A stretch of DNA of 14,040 nucleotides from JBGPBY01 sp041481485 (GTDB lineage: Bacteria > Acidobacteriota > Terriglobia > 20CM-2-55-15), in assembly GCA_041481485.1 (NCBI GenBank), contig JBGPBY010000149.1:1-14040 (forward strand). Direction: 5' to 3'. A model generated the notes under the pieces. It was not told the origin of the DNA. It searched no databases and was given only the letters and a program-made list of their open reading frames with translations. Positions 7,726 to 14,040 of the stretch are shown piece after piece. Both the position numbers and the translations under genes were made by a program. Every line of letters starts with the position of its first letter. The stretch's first letter is position 1.

Positions 7726-7778
7726 ACGCAGCTTGATGTGAATCTCGACCGTAAAAAGATCCACGTGATCGGCGCGGC

Positions 7779-8960
7779 CTATTGGTGCGACATTTGAATA
7801 ACGTCCTTATGAGTATGGACCTCGTTGTTACGAACCGCTGAGATGAGATCTCTTATAGGAGCGAGATACGTCACAAAGTTTGTCCCGGGTAGAGGGGAAA
7901 GAACGGGCTTACCCTGCGCATCTCGAAACGGCGTTCCCCCCTCGCTGCGAATGATGGTGCTGTTCGATGCCAGTGGAAATTCAGCCAGGCTTGCATAGAA
8001 TCGTTGCCACGCGTCGCCGGGGCCAAACAACGGGTCCTCGACGTTGGATAAATAGAATACGGATAACGCCGCGGAGTGTTCTTTCAAATAACGTGCAATC
8101 GACGCCAGAGCCTTCGGTCCCGCGAAATCCCCGACGACTGGAATGATCATGTTTCTCATTTCCAGCTGACGAATGACTTGAAAGCCGGCTTCAGTTTCCA
8201 GATATCCCCAGGCCTTACCCGCGCCATCGGTCGCGGACATTAAATCCGCGTACATTGGAATAATCGGAGTGCCAGAGACTCGAGCGGATGGAATTCGGCC
8301 TCGAACGAAGAAATCAGGCCCGACATCAAAAAACCCTCTGAAGATGGTGTCGATCGAAGCAATGTCTGCCGTCGTCAGTGGGCATCCCAAATTGCTTAAG
8401 TGATCTTTGATAGCGCGAAGGTTGCGTTCCAATAGCTGCGGATCTCCAGCCACCCGATCAAAAGTATTGAATAGTTCCCTGGCGGTGAGACTGTCCCCGG
8501 ACTTCGTGGAACTCGGGCGCGAGAACAGGCGAGAAATGAACTCCGATCGATTGGCTGACATTTCAAAAATAGCTTTATAGATCAGATGTTCGAGGAGATT
8601 GTCGCGCCGAATGTCGACGATAAAGGCCATGCGTGGCCGCACTGAAGCGATATAGGTGAAATTCTGCTCGGGACCGACACCCAGATAGACTCCGTCTTCC
8701 GAAATGGTACGTTTCAGTTCCGGAATCACCCTCTGATAGCCATATTCGTTGGACATCAGCTGGAACGGATACTTGGCCGGCGGCTCAGAGAACTCATCCA
8801 ACATCCGGCAGAACTCGCCGTTGTTTAGACTCCGAGGAAGCGCCTGGGAAGTTAGAAGCGTAGGTGACGAAATGCCCAGGATCAGACTGAAGAGAATTGG
8901 ACTCCAGGATTTTCGGACGAGCCCGGCGAGCGGATCCATGTGGGCCATGCTACCACGCAT
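7779..8960 (-). CDS. Exported protein resembling the LIC_10091 family (paralog A)
   Basis: About 393 residues. After a hydrophobic export signal (about residues 18-38) the conserved core reads 'EFCRMLDEFSE', 'SNEYGYQRVIPEL', 'GVYLGVGPEQNFTYI', 'FIVDIRRDN', 'IYKAIFEMSANRSEF', 'IIPVVGDFAG' and 'LSVFYLSNVED'. The same string of motifs occurs in the gene at 11699-12748: about 42 of 71 positions are identical over the block from VIPEL to LFSR, counted by eye. From memory this matches the family of Leptospira LIC_10091, of unknown function. The order glycine loop / acidic strand end / GD / late strand resembles a class-I methyltransferase Rossmann fold, but activity is not shown. Possible starts are TTG 8963, ATG 8960, 8948 and 8939; none has a strong ribosome-binding site. 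Compared with paralog B it carries about 44 extra residues, mostly a C-terminal extension. It lies 43 bases downstream of the lectin gene on the same strand, so probably co-transcribed. Confidence 0.8.
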   Translation of the reverse strand: MRGSMAHMDPLAGLVRKSWSPILFSLILGISSPTLLTSQALPRSLNNGEFCRMLDEFSEPPAKYPFQLMSNEYGYQRVIPELKRTISEDGVYLGVGPEQNFTYIASVRPRMAFIVDIRRDNLLEHLIYKAIFEMSANRSEFISRLFSRPSSTKSGDSLTARELFNTFDRVAGDPQLLERNLRAIKDHLSNLGCPLTTADIASIDTIFRGFFDVGPDFFVRGRIPSARVSGTPIIPMYADLMSATDGAGKAWGYLETEAGFQVIRQLEMRNMIIPVVGDFAGPKALASIARYLKEHSAALSVFYLSNVEDPLFGPGDAWQRFYASLAEFPLASNSTIIRSEGGTPFRDAQGKPVLSPLPGTNFVTYLAPIRDLISAVRNNEVHTHKDVIQMSHQ

Positions 8961-9003
8961 CAAGTTTCCAACGAGGGAAGGGAAGTGTTAACGGAGTCTT
9001 GAA

Positions 9004-10632
9004 CTACTGTCCGCGCCTTCTGTTGCCGCGAGGCGCGGGGTTGGCGGGGGCGGCGCTGGCCAGGCCTTTTGCATATTCGACGACGAAGCCGTTAGTGCGA
9101 TCAATCGCCCGCATGTCGTTCCATGTCGGCCGGAAACCAATGTCCACCGCCGACATGAAATGCATGACCAGGCCGTTTTCAATCCCGGCGTCCGGCTGGC
9201 CGGGCACCCAATTGCTGAAGGTGAACTGCCCGTTGTCATCCACCCAACGCCAGTCGCCCGGCGCCACCAGGGAATCTGCGCGGGAATCGGTTCGCAACGC
9301 ACCGCCGAGCCATGGCCCGAGGAAGAAGTTGCCCGCAGGGCCGGTCCGCCAGAAGTGTGGGTCCTTGACGAGGCTGAAAACAAAATCATTTTCCTCCGCC
9401 GAGCCGATGGAGGCGAGGTTGCCGCCGTTCGCGACCGCCCAAGCCTGGGCGTCGGTCCAGTTGACACCGCCGGGCGCGAAGACCGCCTGATAGGAATGGC
9501 CGTTGCCTCCGGACGCCGGGCTCCAGAGTGCGACGGGATCGGCATAGAGCAGGAGCGCGACCGGCGTGACAGCTGGCCCGCCGCGTCCGTCGCGCGGAGC
9601 ACCTCGACCGCTATCTCCGGGAGCACCCGCCGGGCTTGGAGGGCCCGGAGGACCAGCGGGCCCTATCGGACCCATCGGTCCGGCCGACCCCATTGGCCCA
9701 GAGACAATCGTGCTGAAAATTCTGGTCTCGGCGGCGGGATCCACCGGTCCAGTCTGCAAGGCCGCAGGCGTGGCGCGATAGCCGAAGGTCTTGCCTTCGC
9801 CATCCATGAGGGAACCTGCAATCTGGCCGAGGTCATTGATGCCGCGGGCATCCCAGGAAACCGGAAGGCCAGGCACATTCAGAACGCCGAAACTCGCGCC
9901 GTTGCGCCGGAACGCCCGGAACGGCGGCTGCGGGCCATTCGCCTGGCCGACAACGTCACCCAGGTTATTCAGTCCATAAGCGATGGAGTAGTAACTCCCC
10001 GGTGTCTCCATCTTGCTATAGCTGCCTGATGAAAACACGAAGCCGATAGCGTTCGCTCCGAATCCGGATAGTCCTGCAATCTGTCCGGCATCGTTGATGC
10101 CATAGGCGGACCCTCCGCCGCTGTCGGGAACTTCCACGGTCGTGTACGCTCCGCCACTGAGAAGAAATCCGTGGCGGATGCCATCGCGGCCGACATAGTC
10201 TCCAACAATCTGCCCACGATTGTTAATACCGCGGGCGATTGTGTCGAGGCTTCCCGGAACATCAATGCTGGAGAAACTTCGGCCGTTCAACAGGAATCCG
10301 TGACGTCCCGTTTCAGCGTCCGGACCATACCCTCCGACGATGAGACCGCCGCTGTTCACACCAAACGCCGCCGTCCAGTTGGCACCAGGGTAGTCGATGG
10401 CGGAATAGCTTCCATTGCTCAGGAGAAACCCATGCGTCACGCCGCCGTCGACATAATAGCCGACGATCCGCCCCGCGAAATCGATTCCTGATGCGACCGT
10501 TGAACTGCTCCCTGGATAGGCGATCGTCGTGAATGTATAGGACTCCGGCGTCTGGCCGGCGAGACGGAACCCCAGGAAAGCGATAACACCGACGAAGGTC
10601 AGCGCCATCATCGCCATTGCTTTCCTGGACAC
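9004..10632 (-). CDS. HAF-repeat / collagen-like / C-type-lectin-like exported protein
   Basis: A 542-residue three-part protein with a signal peptide (1-26). Residues 45-287 hold about five HAF-type repeats of 45-50 aa, each reading roughly 'GIN--GQIVG-Y-----HGFLL--G-Y--I--PG' (for example 134-160 and 177-205), a beta-propeller-like extracellular repeat. Residues 312-344 are collagen-like: Gly-X-Y triplets GPM, GSA, GPM, GPI, GPA, GPP, GPP, then SPA, GAP, GDS, GRG. Residues 379-521 are a C-type-lectin-like domain: 'HSYQAVF' , 'NWTDAQAWAVANGGNLASI' (391-409), 'FLGPWLGG' (437-444), 'FSNWVPGQPDAG' (472-483) and 'WNDM' (504-507). The QPD (479-481) and WND residues sit where Ca and sugar ligands lie in the family. 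No cysteines occur in this domain. The GTG start is set by AAGGAGG 5 bases upstream. The C-terminus is Pro/Arg-rich. Likely cell-surface or secreted carbohydrate binding. Confidence 0.87.
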   Translation of the reverse strand: MSRKAMAMMALTFVGVIAFLGFRLAGQTPESYTFTTIAYPGSSSTVASGIDFAGRIVGYYVDGGVTHGFLLSNGSYSAIDYPGANWTAAFGVNSGGLIVGGYGPDAETGRHGFLLNGRSFSSIDVPGSLDTIARGINNRGQIVGDYVGRDGIRHGFLLSGGAYTTVEVPDSGGGSAYGINDAGQIAGLSGFGANAIGFVFSSGSYSKMETPGSYYSIAYGLNNLGDVVGQANGPQPPFRAFRRNGASFGVLNVPGLPVSWDARGINDLGQIAGSLMDGEGKTFGYRATPAALQTGPVDPAAETRIFSTIVSGPMGSAGPMGPIGPAGPPGPPSPAGAPGDSGRGAPRDGRGGPAVTPVALLLYADPVALWSPASGGNGHSYQAVFAPGGVNWTDAQAWAVANGGNLASIGSAEENDFVFSLVKDPHFWRTGPAGNFFLGPWLGGALRTDSRADSLVAPGDWRWVDDNGQFTFSNWVPGQPDAGIENGLVMHFMSAVDIGFRPTWNDMRAIDRTNGFVVEYAKGLASAAPANPAPRGNRRRGQ

Positions 10633-10637
10633 GGGAA

Positions 10638-10644
10638 CCTCCTT
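10638..10644 (-). promoter_or_regulatory. Strong Shine-Dalgarno deciding the GTG start of the HAF-lectin gene
   Basis: AAGGAGG on the minus strand, followed by a 5-base spacer (TTCCC) and GTG at 10632. The next in-frame ATG (10617) would be 20 bases away, too far for this site, so the GTG start is preferred. Confidence 0.8.
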
Positions 10645-10701
10645 GGGGTGGCGCTCAGCGTAGCACGAGGTGATATGACATTGGCAAGAAACTGGCTAAT
10701 G

Positions 10702-11139
10702 TTAATTCAGCCGTTGCTCAAAGCGTTGCACGACAACTTCTGCAAACAGCAGGGTAAGCCACCATCGGGTTTTCCAGTCCTCGTCATCCGGCAGACCAGA
10801 GCGGAGTCCACGCATGGACGTCTTCCAGTCAAAGTTTTCAAAAATCGGGAAGGTGGCCTCGTCTCCCTTGAGTCTGTCCCGAATAGCATCGATGAGACTC
10901 TCAAGAAAGAGTTGCAGTTCCGAGCGGGCGGTTTGAAGGTCGCCGTTAATTTTTGCGGCGTCGGCCTTGGACAAATGATCCCTGGAGGCGTCGAAGCCGT
11001 GTTTGGAAAGGCTCCCCAACAACGAGTCGTTGTTCAGCCACAGGGACATGTGGTCAGCGCTGCTGAAACGGATTGCCTCCAAATACGAGGAACAGTAATG
11101 TAATCCGAACGGCATTTGATCTGGGACAACATATGACAT
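10702..11139 (-). CDS. Unrecognised small cytosolic protein
   Basis: About 145 residues if started at ATG 11139; the frame is open further upstream and other ATGs lie at 11115 and 11049. None has a Shine-Dalgarno, so the start is undecided. I recognise no family. It looks protein-like: mixed polar helices ('SKADAAKINGDLQTARSELQLF', read as two amphipathic turns, then 'LESLIDAIRDRLKGDE'), a Trp-rich C-terminal helix ('DWKTRWWLTLLFAEVVVQRFEQRL') and no signal peptide. The last helix is amphipathic and could mediate oligomerisation or membrane association. Codon choice is balanced and natural in this frame, while the opposite frame (10648-11103, +) reads less like a protein. It overlaps the start region of the divergent gene at 11150. 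It is followed after 69 bases by the HAF-lectin gene on the same strand. Confidence 0.55.
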   Translation of the reverse strand: MSYVVPDQMPFGLHYCSSYLEAIRFSSADHMSLWLNNDSLLGSLSKHGFDASRDHLSKADAAKINGDLQTARSELQLFLESLIDAIRDRLKGDEATFPIFENFDWKTSMRGLRSGLPDDEDWKTRWWLTLLFAEVVVQRFEQRLN

Positions 11140-11144
11140 GGAGG
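11140..11144 (+). promoter_or_regulatory. Shine-Dalgarno deciding the start at 11150
   Basis: GGAGG with a 5-base spacer before ATG 11150. An in-frame ATG at 11138 overlaps this site and would place the ribosome-binding sequence inside the coding region, so 11150 is preferred; it also puts the signal peptide at the very N-terminus. Confidence 0.75.
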
Positions 11145-11149
11145 TTGGT

Positions 11150-11680
11150 ATGAGTCGAACGATTTTATTGTTAGGAACACTTCTCACCGTCTTTGGAACA
11201 GTGGATGCATTCGCGGCACAACGCGGTCCGGGCACAACGACGCCAGCATGCGCCGTTCTTAGCCTGGCCGAAATCAAGACCGTCACAGGAAATCAAGGGT
11301 ACGTCGATGCGAGTTCGGGAGACGAGCCAGGACAAGGTGCGGGGGGAGGATCTTCCTGTCAGTACAGTGGAGCTGCTTTCACCGGTCCAAAGGCGCCGAT
11401 GGTGAGTCTGGTTCTCATCCCGGGCAAGAACTGGACCGCGACTGCCCGCACGTTCAAACTTGCGCAAGGCTGCAAACGGGAGACCGTAGCGGGAGTCGGT
11501 GACGACGCCTTCTTCGAGTCTTGCCCTGCCTCGCAACCCATACGGTCCGCGCCGCTTTACGTCAAGGCGGGTTCAAAAGACCTCATTATTCAGATGGACA
11601 TACAAGCGCCGGCAACGGAGGCGACGGTAAGGAATACCATCATCGCGATCGCCAAAGCGGCTGTCGCAAAAGTACGCTAA
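11150..11680 (+). CDS. Small exported protein, DUF3558-like
   Basis: A 176-residue protein with a Sec signal peptide (1-23, 'MSRTILLLGTLLTVFGTVDA' then FAA|Q). The mature part has four cysteines (34, 70, 108, 125) that could form two disulfides. The pattern is 'ACAVLSLAEIKTVTG' (33-47), 'GGGSSCQYSGA' (65-75), 'VSLVLIPGKNW' (85-95), 'VAGVGDDAFFESC' (113-125) and 'LYVKAGSKDLIIQMD' (136-150). This resembles DUF3558-type secreted proteins, in which the opening 'C-LLT--E---V-G' and the 'GVGD-A' turn recur; the assignment is by pattern memory and moderately sure. Function unknown. It is the first gene of a two-gene operon with the LIC_10091-like paralog 18 bases downstream, suggesting a joint envelope role. 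Its start lies within 12 bases of the divergent gene's possible start. Confidence 0.75.
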   Translation: MSRTILLLGTLLTVFGTVDAFAAQRGPGTTTPACAVLSLAEIKTVTGNQGYVDASSGDEPGQGAGGGSSCQYSGAAFTGPKAPMVSLVLIPGKNWTATARTFKLAQGCKRETVAGVGDDAFFESCPASQPIRSAPLYVKAGSKDLIIQMDIQAPATEATVRNTIIAIAKAAVAKVR

Positions 11681-11687
11681 AATTCCC

Positions 11688-11692
11688 GGAGG
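11688..11692 (+). promoter_or_regulatory. Shine-Dalgarno deciding the start at 11699
   Basis: GGAGG with a 6-base spacer before ATG 11699. A TTG directly upstream (11696) is in frame but would leave only 3 bases of spacer, so ATG is preferred. Confidence 0.75.
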
Positions 11693-11698
11693 TCATTG

Positions 11699-12748
11699 AT
11701 GCTGACGAAGCCCGTTGGGATTTCACTTGCGCTCATCTGTTTTGCCGCTGTGCTTGGCGTTGCGCGGTTCTCCGTAAAGGCTGCCGACACCCTGCCGCGC
11801 CAATATACAGATGCCGAGTTCTGGCGCATGGTGACGGACTTCTCAGAAACTGGTGGAGACTATCAGTATGAGAACTTCGTATCGAACGAAATTTCATACC
11901 AGGAGGTCATTCCGGAACTGAGCCGTTTGGCGAAGCCGGGCGGAGTCTACTTCGGGGTGGCCTCAGAACAGAACTTTACTTACATTGATGTCTTGCGTCC
12001 GAAGGTCGCGTTCATTTTCGACGTCCGGCGTCAGAACACGCTGCTGCTGCTGATGTACAAGGCGCTGTTTGAAAAGGCAGACAATCGTGCCGATTTCGTC
12101 TCTCTCTTATTCTCCCGGAAGCGTCCGGCGGGACTCGACGCGAATTCATCCGTAGATGCTCTGTTTCAGGCCTTCGCCGAAGCGAAGCCGGATCCGCAGC
12201 TCTATGCCGCAACCCTTAAGGACATCAAGGATCGTTTGACCCGGCAGCACCGGTTCGCGCTCAGCGCTGACGACGAGCAGAAGATCGAATATATCTTCAA
12301 CGTTTTTTTTCGCGGTGGCCCGCGTATGGATTACGGATTCGCCAGTACAGCGCCCAATCCTTACGTTCCCAGTTACCACATGCTGGCCGTCGCCACCGAC
12401 GGTCGCGGGAAAAACTGGGTGTATCTCGCCCGGGAAGAAAGCTACAAACGTATTCGGGAAATGCAGCAGAAGAACTTGATCGTGCCGCTCGTGGGGGACT
12501 TCACTGGAGTGAAGGCGATCCGCACTGTCTCGCAATATGTCAAAGATCACGGCTCGACGGTATCGGTCTTCTACATCTCCAACGTCGAGGATTACATCCA
12601 ATCCAAATGGTCCGCCTACCTTTCAAATCTTGCAGCATTGCCCACGGACAACTCGACGCTGCTGATCCGGTTCGAACCGTACAACTTTACGACGCTGGGA
12701 AAGATCCAGGACGTGCCGCCTCAATGGCCCGGCACGTACTTCCATTGA
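11699..12748 (+). CDS. Exported protein resembling the LIC_10091 family (paralog B)
   Basis: A 349-residue protein with a signal peptide (1-28, ending SVKA or KAA). The conserved core matches the gene at 7779-8960: 'EFWRMVTDFSE' (40-50), 'SNEISYQEVIPEL' (62-74), 'GGVYFGVASEQNFTYI' (81-96), 'FIFDVRRQN' (105-113), 'MYKALFEKADNRADFVSLLFSR' in pieces (119-140), 'LIVPLVGDFTGVKAI' (260-274) and 'VSVFYISNVEDYI' (288-300). Compared with paralog A the glycine loop reads GVASEQN rather than GVGPEQN, weakening a nucleotide-binding reading. The central segment between about 141 and 240 is more divergent and may set specificity. Family function is unknown to me; the motif order is reminiscent of a class-I methyltransferase fold. 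It lies in an operon behind the DUF3558-like gene and is convergent, with a 27-base gap, to the carboxypeptidase-regulatory-like gene. Confidence 0.83.
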   Translation: MLTKPVGISLALICFAAVLGVARFSVKAADTLPRQYTDAEFWRMVTDFSETGGDYQYENFVSNEISYQEVIPELSRLAKPGGVYFGVASEQNFTYIDVLRPKVAFIFDVRRQNTLLLLMYKALFEKADNRADFVSLLFSRKRPAGLDANSSVDALFQAFAEAKPDPQLYAATLKDIKDRLTRQHRFALSADDEQKIEYIFNVFFRGGPRMDYGFASTAPNPYVPSYHMLAVATDGRGKNWVYLAREESYKRIREMQQKNLIVPLVGDFTGVKAIRTVSQYVKDHGSTVSVFYISNVEDYIQSKWSAYLSNLAALPTDNSTLLIRFEPYNFTTLGKIQDVPPQWPGTYFH

Positions 12749-12775
12749 ACCCGATCGAAATAATGAACACAGGGG

Positions 12776-13687
12776 TCAGTTTTTAGGCGCAAGCCTCACG
12801 ATGATGTCCCAGTTGGCAGGCCCATCGAGCTTAAGCGGTTCCTTCTGGAGGTCCACGTCGCCGTAGGTTATCGACTTGAGTCGATAGGAATCTGGAATGT
12901 TGCGGACCGAGATCGAGTTCTCGCCGTTTCCCAGACTCAGGATGAATGTGCCGGTCGCGCGGACCTGCGTCGTTGCAGCCTTGCCGTTGCCTTCGACGAT
13001 GATGGTAGCGGGAATGGTCTGCGTACCTTCGGCAATCACGTGTCCCGAGACGAGGATGTCCTGCGGATGAGCAACGGTGATGCCGGTGACGTCCTTGTTA
13101 CCAACCGTAACCTGCGTCACAGATCGAAGCCTCAGGTATGCAATGTAGTTTCCGGGAAGGACCTTCGGGAATGTGAATGCACCATCGGTGCCGATAGACG
13201 CTTCGAGAGCAGCGGAAAGCTCTCCCCCAGAAGATTCCCTCAATGCGATTCGCTGGATCTGTCCTGGTGCAATTCCCGTCACGTGGCCGCTGACGCTGAC
13301 GGTCGGCGGCGGCCCGCTAACCGCTAAGTTGATGAGCAACTCGGCCGAATCGTCCGAGGAGATCTTCAGTGGACTTTCCAGCAGATCGACTCCGCCGTAC
13401 ATGATTGATTGGAGCGTATATCCTGGAGGGAGACGCGTTGGCACTCCCACGCGATACTCGCCCGGAGGTAGCTGCACTCGAAAGGTTCCATCGATTTGTG
13501 GCCTGATCGTTATCGACCGGTTTGCGCCAGCGGACAACGCTGGTGTCGGCGCCCCGCTGCCTGCCGTCAGCGGCAGGGTAAAGGAAGAAGGTGCCGGGGC
13601 ACCTCCTTCGACCGAGAGGCGGCCGGTCACCGCCGACGGCGCGGCAGTCTGCAGCAACAGAAAAAACGAAAACACCACTGATGTCAT
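12776..13687 (-). CDS. Exported carboxypeptidase-regulatory-like / cna-B-like repeat protein
   Basis: A 303-residue protein with a short signal peptide (MTSVVFSFFLLLQTAAPSA). It is built of three beta-sandwich modules: about 17-123 ('IDGTFRVQLPPGEYRVGV'), 129-205 ('TDGAFTFPKVLPGNYIAYL') and 212-300 ('ATGTFILSLGNGENSISV'). Modules one and three carry the same motif, GYTLQSIMYGGVDL (89-102) and SYRLKSITYGDVDL (267-280), each followed by a 'PLK' strand; the protein at 5177-6529 has GYSLKSISYG. This motif recurs in Acidobacteriota carboxypeptidase-regulatory-like proteins (from memory). No enzymatic domain or cell-wall anchor is seen, so a periplasmic or surface binding role is likely. The ATG at 13687 has GGAGG 5 bases upstream; the in-frame extension to 13723 adds a charged non-signal segment and is rejected. 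Confidence 0.82.
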   Translation of the reverse strand: MTSVVFSFFLLLQTAAPSAVTGRLSVEGGAPAPSSFTLPLTAGSGAPTPALSAGANRSITIRPQIDGTFRVQLPPGEYRVGVPTRLPPGYTLQSIMYGGVDLLESPLKISSDDSAELLINLAVSGPPPTVSVSGHVTGIAPGQIQRIALRESSGGELSAALEASIGTDGAFTFPKVLPGNYIAYLRLRSVTQVTVGNKDVTGITVAHPQDILVSGHVIAEGTQTIPATIIVEGNGKAATTQVRATGTFILSLGNGENSISVRNIPDSYRLKSITYGDVDLQKEPLKLDGPANWDIIVRLAPKN

Positions 13688-13692
13688 TCCAC

Positions 13693-13697
13693 CCTCC
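13693..13697 (-). promoter_or_regulatory. Shine-Dalgarno deciding the start at 13687
   Basis: GGAGG on the minus strand with a 5-base spacer to ATG 13687. It lies inside the longer reading frame, supporting the shorter protein with an N-terminal signal peptide. Confidence 0.75.
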
Positions 13698-13892
13698 CGG
13701 TGAGCCTGAAGATCCGCATTCAATAGTGATCGATTTGCCGGAGCAGTTGCCCATGAAGGTTAGAGGTAGCGTGTGGGCAATTACAGCTCAGGCATTTCCA
13801 ATGCAACTTTACCTCACCCCGATGGATGCACCCTCGACTTTTCGAAACTACAAATCCGGGGCTCTCGAGCTTATCGATTTGGACTTAGTACA

Positions 13893-13907
13893 GCATTTCG
13901 CAAATGC
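13893..13907. repeat. Short perfect palindrome upstream of the carboxypeptidase-like gene
   Basis: GCATTT (13893-13898) and AAATGC (13902-13907) are inverted copies around CGC. It sits about 206 bases upstream of the leftward gene start, in a gene-free stretch (13698-13955) where I see no other structure and no convincing coding frame. It could be an operator or a chance palindrome. Confidence 0.3.
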
Positions 13908-13955
13908 GATCACGTATTTTTGTCCCATCATCCGGCCATGTTCTCAGCCGCGTGA

Positions 13956-14013
13956 GCGGCGGCAGGTCCCGTAGCCACCGGCTCACGCCGGTGGCGAAGG
14001 GACCGGCCGCCGC
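13956..14013. repeat. 58-base nested hairpin element (REP-like dispersed repeat)
   Basis: Three nested arm pairs: GCGGCGGC (13956-13963) with GCCGCCGC (14006-14013); GGTCCC (13965-13970) with GGGACC (13999-14004); GCCACCGGC (13974-13982) with GCCGGTGGC (13987-13995), loop TCAC. Only an A/G mismatch and a 3x3 internal loop interrupt the stem. It is far more GC-rich than the preceding intergenic DNA. No U-tract of terminator type follows directly (GGAGTTGGTTTTG lies 7 or more bases beyond). It has the appearance of a REP-like or miniature dispersed element; copy number is not testable within this window. Confidence 0.75.
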
Positions 14014-14040
14014 GACGCGGCGGAGTTGGTTTTGTGATCG

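Noticed and set aside
10648..11103. Rightward open frame of 151 codons opposite the gene at 10702-11139
   Set aside because: Composition is less protein-like, no ribosome-binding site, and the antisense frame reads as a better protein with helical pattern.
12749..12775. Terminator between convergent genes
   Set aside because: Only 27 bases with no stem-loop plus T-run; the other convergent gaps (1006-1027, 5124-5176, 7726-7778) likewise show no intrinsic terminator.
13591..13974. Rightward frame running into the right intergenic region
   Set aside because: Begins antisense to the carboxypeptidase-like gene, and the intergenic portion has no domain-like pattern or start signal.

Overview
The window looks like an accessory, secretion-rich stretch of an Acidobacteriota-type chromosome (Solibacter/Bryobacter or Vicinamibacter-like). 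This is inferred from the families present: tandem DUF6152 and 'PDLSG...GRWEGDTLVV' genes, several carboxypeptidase-regulatory-like proteins with the recurring GY-LKSI-YG motif, a HAF-repeat protein, and dispersed GC-rich palindromes. No rRNA, tRNA, CRISPR, transposase or phage gene was seen. I support 14 protein genes. Eleven begin with a recognisable signal peptide or lipoprotein signal, so most of the encoded biology is at the cell envelope or outside the cell.

Layout. 1-45: palindromic repeat butting against a beta-propeller-like gene (46-1005, +) that seems to lack its signal peptide. 1028-2738 (-): three-gene operon of DUF6152, a secreted 'PDLSG' protein and a YjbR/MmcQ-type protein, joined by start/stop overlaps. 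2951-5123 (+): two overlapping genes for exported alpha/alpha-toroid (prenyltransferase/squalene-cyclase repeat) proteins, the first with a Sec signal and the second with a Tat-like lipoprotein signal. 5177-6529 (-): carboxypeptidase-regulatory-like multidomain protein whose C-terminus resembles DUF6152. 6784-7725 (+): exported SIMPL-domain protein. 7779-8960 (-): exported protein of a family resembling Leptospira LIC_10091. 9004-10632 (-): HAF repeats + collagen-like Gly-X-Y segment + C-type-lectin-like domain. 10702-11139 (-): unrecognised small cytosolic protein. 11150-12748 (+): small DUF3558-like exported protein and a second LIC_10091-like paralog in one operon. 12776-13687 (-): a second carboxypeptidase-regulatory-like protein. 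13688-14040: no gene, ending in a 58-base nested hairpin repeat.

The most unusual items are: (1) the HAF-collagen-C-type-lectin protein, which has collectin-like domain order and a QPD motif at the sugar/Ca site; (2) a pair of exported proteins whose conserved motifs fall in the order of a class-I methyltransferase Rossmann fold although they should lie outside the cytoplasm; (3) the paired toroid proteins lacking cyclase acid motifs; and (4) the two palindromic repeats at the window edges, one apparently associated with 5' truncation of a gene. No single multi-gene system is evident. The recurrence of LIC_10091-like and carboxypeptidase-regulatory-like genes on both sides of the lectin gene hints at local duplication, but this is inference.
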